Assembly: GCA_900555735.1 (NCBI GenBank)
Contig: USMI01000067.1
Span: forward strand, 1-9,329
Direction of reading: 5' to 3'
Length of the DNA stretch: 9,329 nucleotides
Source: an uncultured Eubacteriales bacterium
GTDB taxonomy: Bacteria; Bacillota; Clostridia; Oscillospirales; Oscillospiraceae
Shown: positions 7,413-9,329 of the stretch, piece by piece
How the letters are laid out: each line of letters starts with the position of its first letter
Position numbering within the stretch: position 1 is the first letter of the stretch
The notes under the pieces: generated by a model
What the model was told of the DNA's origin: nothing
Seen by the model: only the letters and a program-made list of their open reading frames with translations
Databases searched by the model: none
Program-made: the position numbers and the translations under genes

Positions 7413-7441
7413 AAAAGAGACGGTTCTTGACCGTCTCTTTT
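7413..7441 (+). terminator. Intrinsic terminator of the operon
   Basis: A perfect 12-bp stem, AAAAGAGACGGT (7413-7424) with ACCGTCTCTTTT (7430-7441), encloses a 5-base loop. It starts 12 bases after the stop codon of methyltransferase 2 and ends in a T-run. The A/T flanks make it usable from the minus strand as well. Confidence 0.9.
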
Positions 7442-7477
7442 GTTCACCTTGAGGCAGTTCCGTGCGAGAGCACGGAA

Positions 7478-7503
7478 TAAAAAACCACCCGCTAGGCGGG
7501 TGG
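7478..7503 (-). terminator. Minus-strand terminator formed by the IS left-end hairpin
   Basis: On the minus strand the 8-bp GC-rich stem (7485-7492 with 7496-7503) is followed directly by TTTTTTA, a good intrinsic terminator. It would stop transcripts running leftward from the third methyltransferase gene, and so keep them out of the ABC operon. Confidence 0.6.
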
Positions 7504-7518
7504 GATTCAAGCTTAAGC

Positions 7519-7589
7519 AGGGCACTAGCCAACAGTGATAGAATAATGGATGTTCAGGCCATTAAAACTATCAAAGGAGGAAGTGCCCT
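7519..7589 (+). promoter_or_regulatory. Inverted repeat around the tnpA ribosome binding site
   Basis: AGGGCACT (7519-7526) pairs perfectly with AGTGCCCT (7582-7589). The second arm fills the gap between the strong site AAAGGAGG (7573-7580) and the ATG at 7590. In the RNA, pairing would hide the start region. IS200 elements are known to limit transposase translation with a leader stem-loop, and this fits that scheme. Here it is a relic, as the transposase gene is broken. Confidence 0.65.
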
Positions 7590-7709
7590 ATGGCAAACAG
7601 TTTAGCACATACGAAATGGTTATGTAAATACCACATTGTATTTGCAATGGTATTTTCAATCACACATCGTTGTGTGAATTTTATCAGGGCAAGCTGTTAC
7701 TCCATTTAA
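7590..7709 (+). pseudogene. tnpA: Truncated IS200-type transposase TnpA
   Basis: The first 18 residues, MANSLAHTKWLCKYHIVF, match the usual start of the clostridial IS200 TnpA (single-strand Y1/HUH transposase), which would continue TPKYRRK. After 7643 the reading becomes unrelated and stops at 7707-7709 after 39 codons. The HUH motif and the catalytic tyrosine, normally far downstream in a protein of about 150 residues, are absent, so the gene is dead. The start is certain because of the AAAGGAGG site nine bases upstream. Confidence 0.85.
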
Positions 7710-7948
7710 CAATACCTTTTGAAGAAAAGCCAAAGGCCAATTTGCCAGGCGATAATCTAAGGTACTACCGTCAGCGAAAACAGATGACAACAAGGCAGTT
7801 AGCGGAAAAGCTGAATATTGCATCTGTGACTGTTACGATGTATGAAAATGGAAAACATCCTATCCCCTATGATGTAGCTGTCAAACTGGCAGATATTTTG
7901 GAAATTGAAGCGTCCTTTCATGCTATGATAGTCACAGATGAAAATTAA
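7670..7948 (+). CDS. XRE-family helix-turn-helix protein, probably 5'-truncated
   Basis: The 92-residue reading from a TTG at 7670 contains one HTH_3/XRE DNA-binding domain at about 29-80: NLRYYRQRKQMTTRQLAEKLNIASVTVTMYENGKHPIPYDVAVKLADIL, seen here as helix 1 (NLRYYRQRK), the turn pair QLAEKLNI/SVTVTMYENG and the closing helices. Such proteins bind operators as dimers and act as repressors in mobile elements and toxin systems. The start is doubtful: no ribosome binding site precedes the TTG, and the frame stays open upstream to a stop at 7625-7627, across the point where the IS sequence ends. The region ahead of the domain (EFYQGKLLLHLTIPF, 3-17) looks like part of a longer protein. I infer that the 5' end was lost in the rearrangement. 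It is AT-rich, unlike its neighbours. It overlaps the next ORF by 11 bases. Confidence 0.6.
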   Translation: MCEFYQGKLLLHLTIPFEEKPKANLPGDNLRYYRQRKQMTTRQLAEKLNIASVTVTMYENGKHPIPYDVAVKLADILEIEASFHAMIVTDEN

Positions 7949-8159
7949 ATACTGCTTCATACAAGATTTTATTGATGGGCAAGCCCCATATTTATACAAA
8001 CATATTTTTAGTCAGTCCGAACTGTCGGAGCTGTTACATGGAAGCATCAAGTCAGATACAGAATCTTTTGCGTCTGTCATTGTTGCATCTGTGTGGCAGT
8101 TTTTTCATTATCTGACTTTTGCTGTCCTTTTCGGGATCGCTGCACTCGTTGCAGATTAG
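7938..8159 (+). pseudogene. Small hypothetical ORF, probably 3'-truncated
   Basis: The 73-residue reading starts 11 bases before the XRE stop codon in another frame. I do not recognise the product. Residues 1-59 (KIKYCFIQDF, SELSELLHG) come from the AT-rich island. The last 14 or so residues (TFAVLFGIAALVAD) are read from the antisense of the third methyltransferase, so the natural C-terminus is missing. The hydrophobic look of that tail is therefore an accident of the junction at about 8118, not a real membrane segment. It could be the stump of a gene coupled to the XRE regulator, or the continuation of the XRE gene after a frameshift. Confidence 0.35.
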
Positions 8160-8588
8160 GAACGTGCCGCCGCTTCTCAGCACACGGAATACCTCCCGGA
8201 AGCACCGGGGCAGATCGGGCCAGAAGTAGACCGTCTCGAAGGCCGTGACCGCGTCGAACCAGCCGTCGGCAAAGATCATGTCCGCGACGCTGCCCTGCAG
8301 AATCGTACAGCGGCCCTCAATGATGGCCTGCCGGTTCACCTGCTGCGCCTTTTCCACACTGACGTGCGAATAGTCGATGCCCTTCACCACGCCGCCGGGG
8401 CATTTTTTCAGCAGCTTTTCAATGTTGGCTCCGCCGCCGCAGCCGCAGTCCAGCACCGCCGCGTCGGCGGCAATATCCAAAAATGGAAATCCCCAATCCG
8501 CCAAAGCCCGATGGCCCAGATTCATCATGGACACCATTACCTTGCCGCCAAGGCCGGTAGGCTTACGGGTATTTTCAAAGAATGACAT
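8052..8588 (-). CDS. Class I SAM-dependent methyltransferase, C-terminally truncated
   Basis: This 178-residue protein belongs to a different methyltransferase subfamily from the two operon enzymes, recognised by its start MSFFENTRKP and GGKVMVSMMNLGHRALADWGF. The SAM fold is seen in AVLDCGCGGGANI (44-56), KGIDYSHVSVEKA (69-81), ILQGSVAD (96-103), FDAVTAFETVYFWPDL (111-126) and VLRSGGTFLICNE (136-148). Relatives I recall are about 205-210 residues. Here the family match ends near DPEKDSK (151-157) and an unrelated basic tail follows, so the last fold elements are lost and activity is doubtful. I chose the ATG at 8588: GGGGAGG lies 6 bases before it but touches the upstream ATG at 8594 directly. 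It has its own consensus promoter and a palindromic leader site. The lost 3' end coincides with the edge of the AT-rich island. It could instead be listed as a pseudogene. Confidence 0.78.
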   Translation of the reverse strand: MSFFENTRKPTGLGGKVMVSMMNLGHRALADWGFPFLDIAADAAVLDCGCGGGANIEKLLKKCPGGVVKGIDYSHVSVEKAQQVNRQAIIEGRCTILQGSVADMIFADGWFDAVTAFETVYFWPDLPRCFREVFRVLRSGGTFLICNECSDPEKDSKSQIMKKLPHRCNNDRRKRFCI

Positions 8589-8613
8589 ATGCATCCTCCC
8601 CGATTTAATTTGT

Positions 8614-8631
8614 GGTTAGTTTCAGCTAACC
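8614..8631 (-). promoter_or_regulatory. Palindromic site in the leader of the third methyltransferase
   Basis: GGTTAG (8614-8619) and CTAACC (8626-8631) form a perfect 6-bp inverted repeat with a 6-base centre, 25 bases upstream of the chosen start and downstream of the -10 box. It is a plausible operator or small leader hairpin. The half-sites equal those of DtxR/IdeR boxes, but the spacing is different, so no regulator is assigned. Confidence 0.45.
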
Positions 8632-8677
8632 GAAAGTCACACAAAAAGCTGTCTGCCGCAGCTTGTTTGACGGCTTC

Positions 8678-8707
8678 ATTATAGTCCCGCGTTTTTTGGC
8701 CTGTCAA
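8678..8707 (-). promoter_or_regulatory. Predicted sigma-A promoter of the third methyltransferase
   Basis: On the minus strand a perfect TTGACA (8702-8707) and a perfect TATAAT (8678-8683) are 18 bases apart. The leader to the chosen ATG is about 80 bases. The -35 box lies directly beside the T-run of the upstream terminator. Confidence 0.85.
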
Positions 8708-8709
8708 GC

Positions 8710-8751
8710 AAAAGGAGACACCCGGTCACATTGAACCGGACGTCTCTTTTT
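8710..8751 (-). terminator. Intrinsic terminator of the aldo/keto reductase gene (possibly bidirectional)
   Basis: The outer stem GGAGAC/GTCTCT (8714-8719 with 8742-8747, one G-T pair) and inner stem CCGGT/ACCGG (8722-8726 with 8735-8739) are separated by a small AC/AC internal loop. On the minus strand the stem is followed by TTTTGC, 20 bases after the reductase stop codon. On the plus strand the T-run is longer (TTTTT), so it may work both ways. Confidence 0.75.
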
Positions 8752-8770
8752 ATGTTATGCGATTGCGTTC

Positions 8771-9329
8771 TCACGCGCCGAAATATGCCTGAATGGTCTG
8801 CATCCGCTGACTCTGGGCCACATGGAAGGGACAGCGGCTGTCGCAGTGGCCGCAGGCGATGCAGTCACCGGCCCGCTTTTCCAACGTCAGATAGTGCTCG
8901 CGGGCCAGGTTGTCACCCTGCACGGCCAGGTCGTAGTACTTGTTGATCAGGGCGATGTCCAGCCCGGCAGGGCAGGGATGGCAGTGCTTGCAGTAGACGC
9001 AGCGGCCTACCGCGCCGTCCGGCGCCAGATGACCCAGACAGGCGTAGTCCCGGGCCTCTTCCGGCGCGTCGAAGAAGGACAGCACCTCATGCATCTCCTT
9101 CTCGCTGCCGAAGCCCGGCAGCACGGTCATGACGCCGGGCTTATCCAGGGCGTACTGGATGCACTGCTCCCGGGTCAGGGCCACGCCGAAGGGGGACTGT
9201 GCGGCGTCCAGCAGCTGGCCGCCGCAGAAGGGCTTCATGACGGTGATGGCCACGCCCTCCCGCTGGCAGCGGCGGTACATGTCGTACCGTTCGCTGTTCC
9301 CGCCGATGCCGAAGTCGCCCTGGCCGTAG
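8771..9329 (-). CDS. Aldo/keto reductase with C-terminal 4Fe-4S ferredoxin domain, partial
   Basis: The visible 185 residues are the C-terminal half of a cytoplasmic oxidoreductase; the N-terminus with the catalytic Tyr and Lys lies outside the window. YGQGDFGIGGNSERYD MYRRCQREGV is the end of the barrel, VAITVMKPFCGGQLL (26-40) holds the conserved MKPFxGG strand of this group, and ALDKPGVMTVLPGFGS (60-75) is the NADPH-phosphate-binding region. Two iron-sulfur motifs follow: CVYCKHCHPCP (110-120) and CIACGHCDSRCP (156-167), giving eight cysteines for two [4Fe-4S] clusters. Such fused proteins are common in anaerobic Clostridia; their substrates are mostly unknown. The TGA stop at 8771-8773 is followed by an intrinsic terminator. 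No link to the ABC operon is apparent. Confidence 0.93.
   Translation of the reverse strand, partial: YGQGDFGIGGNSERYDMYRRCQREGVAITVMKPFCGGQLLDAAQSPFGVALTREQCIQYALDKPGVMTVLPGFGSEKEMHEVLSFFDAPEEARDYACLGHLAPDGAVGRCVYCKHCHPCPAGLDIALINKYYDLAVQGDNLAREHYLTLEKRAGDCIACGHCDSRCPFHVAQSQRMQTIQAYFGA

Larger units (their letters stand above)
7458..7643 (+). mobile_element. Left-end remnant of an IS200/IS605-family insertion sequence
   Basis: The stretch keeps the subterminal hairpin CCACCCGC-TAG-GCGGGTGG (7485-7503), typical of the single-strand-transposing IS200/IS605 family, a leader of about 85 bases and the first 18 codons of the TnpA gene. The rest of the transposase and the right end are gone. A second hairpin, TTCCGTGC-GAGA-GCACGGAA (7458-7477), lies just outside; whether it belongs to the element is unclear, so the left border is approximate. 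The right border is set by where the TnpA reading stops matching the family. Confidence 0.8.

Noticed and set aside
7458..7503. CRISPR-like or tandem repeat array
   Set aside because: The two adjacent hairpins differ in sequence and are not repeated; they fit an IS200-type end.
8118..8159. Membrane segment at the C-terminus of the small ORF
   Set aside because: The hydrophobic residues are read from the antisense of the methyltransferase beyond the junction.

Overview
The window looks like chromosome from a GC-rich anaerobic Clostridia-type Firmicute, most likely a gut Oscillospiraceae/Ruminococcaceae relative. The evidence is strong GGAGG ribosome binding sites before nearly every gene, sigma-A-type promoters, a lipoprotein binding protein with a Gram-positive-style ABC operon, a ferredoxin-domain aldo/keto reductase and an IS200 remnant of the kind seen in Clostridia. 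The genus is inference. Base composition is high in GC except for an AT-rich island at about 7440-8118.

Layout. (1) 1-806, minus: the N-terminal part of 3-dehydroquinate synthase (aroB), cut by the window edge. (2) 807-987: a divergent promoter region serving aroB leftward and an operon rightward. (3) 988-7401, plus: a tightly packed seven-gene operon, in the order methyltransferase 1, lipoprotein solute-binding protein, two permeases, two ATPases, methyltransferase 2. It ends in a clear intrinsic terminator. The last five genes are 0-13 bp apart or overlap by ATGA. (4) About 7458-8118: an AT-rich island with a broken IS200-type insertion sequence, a 5'-truncated XRE-type regulator and a small overlapping ORF. 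(5) 8052-8588, minus: a third methyltransferase of another subfamily, whose 3' end is lost at the island border. It has its own promoter and a palindromic 5' UTR site. (6) 8771-9329, minus: the C-terminal part of an aldo/keto reductase with two [4Fe-4S] motifs.

How the genes work together. The five transporter genes form a complete Opp/Dpp/Nik-class importer. Gene order and all five protein lengths (508, 312, 272, 266 and 247 aa) fit the nickel/metallophore (Nik, Cnt) branch better than the longer dipeptide systems. Two related class I SAM-dependent methyltransferases stand as first and last genes and share unusual motifs (RNLTWxLPD, NFDAN, RPQWDM). This suggests that a small molecule handled by the transporter is methylated before export or after uptake, for example a metal chelator or a peptide-like compound. 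That is a hypothesis; no biosynthetic enzyme for such a molecule lies in the window.

The island seems to result from insertion and deletion: it broke the XRE gene on one side and the third methyltransferase on the other.
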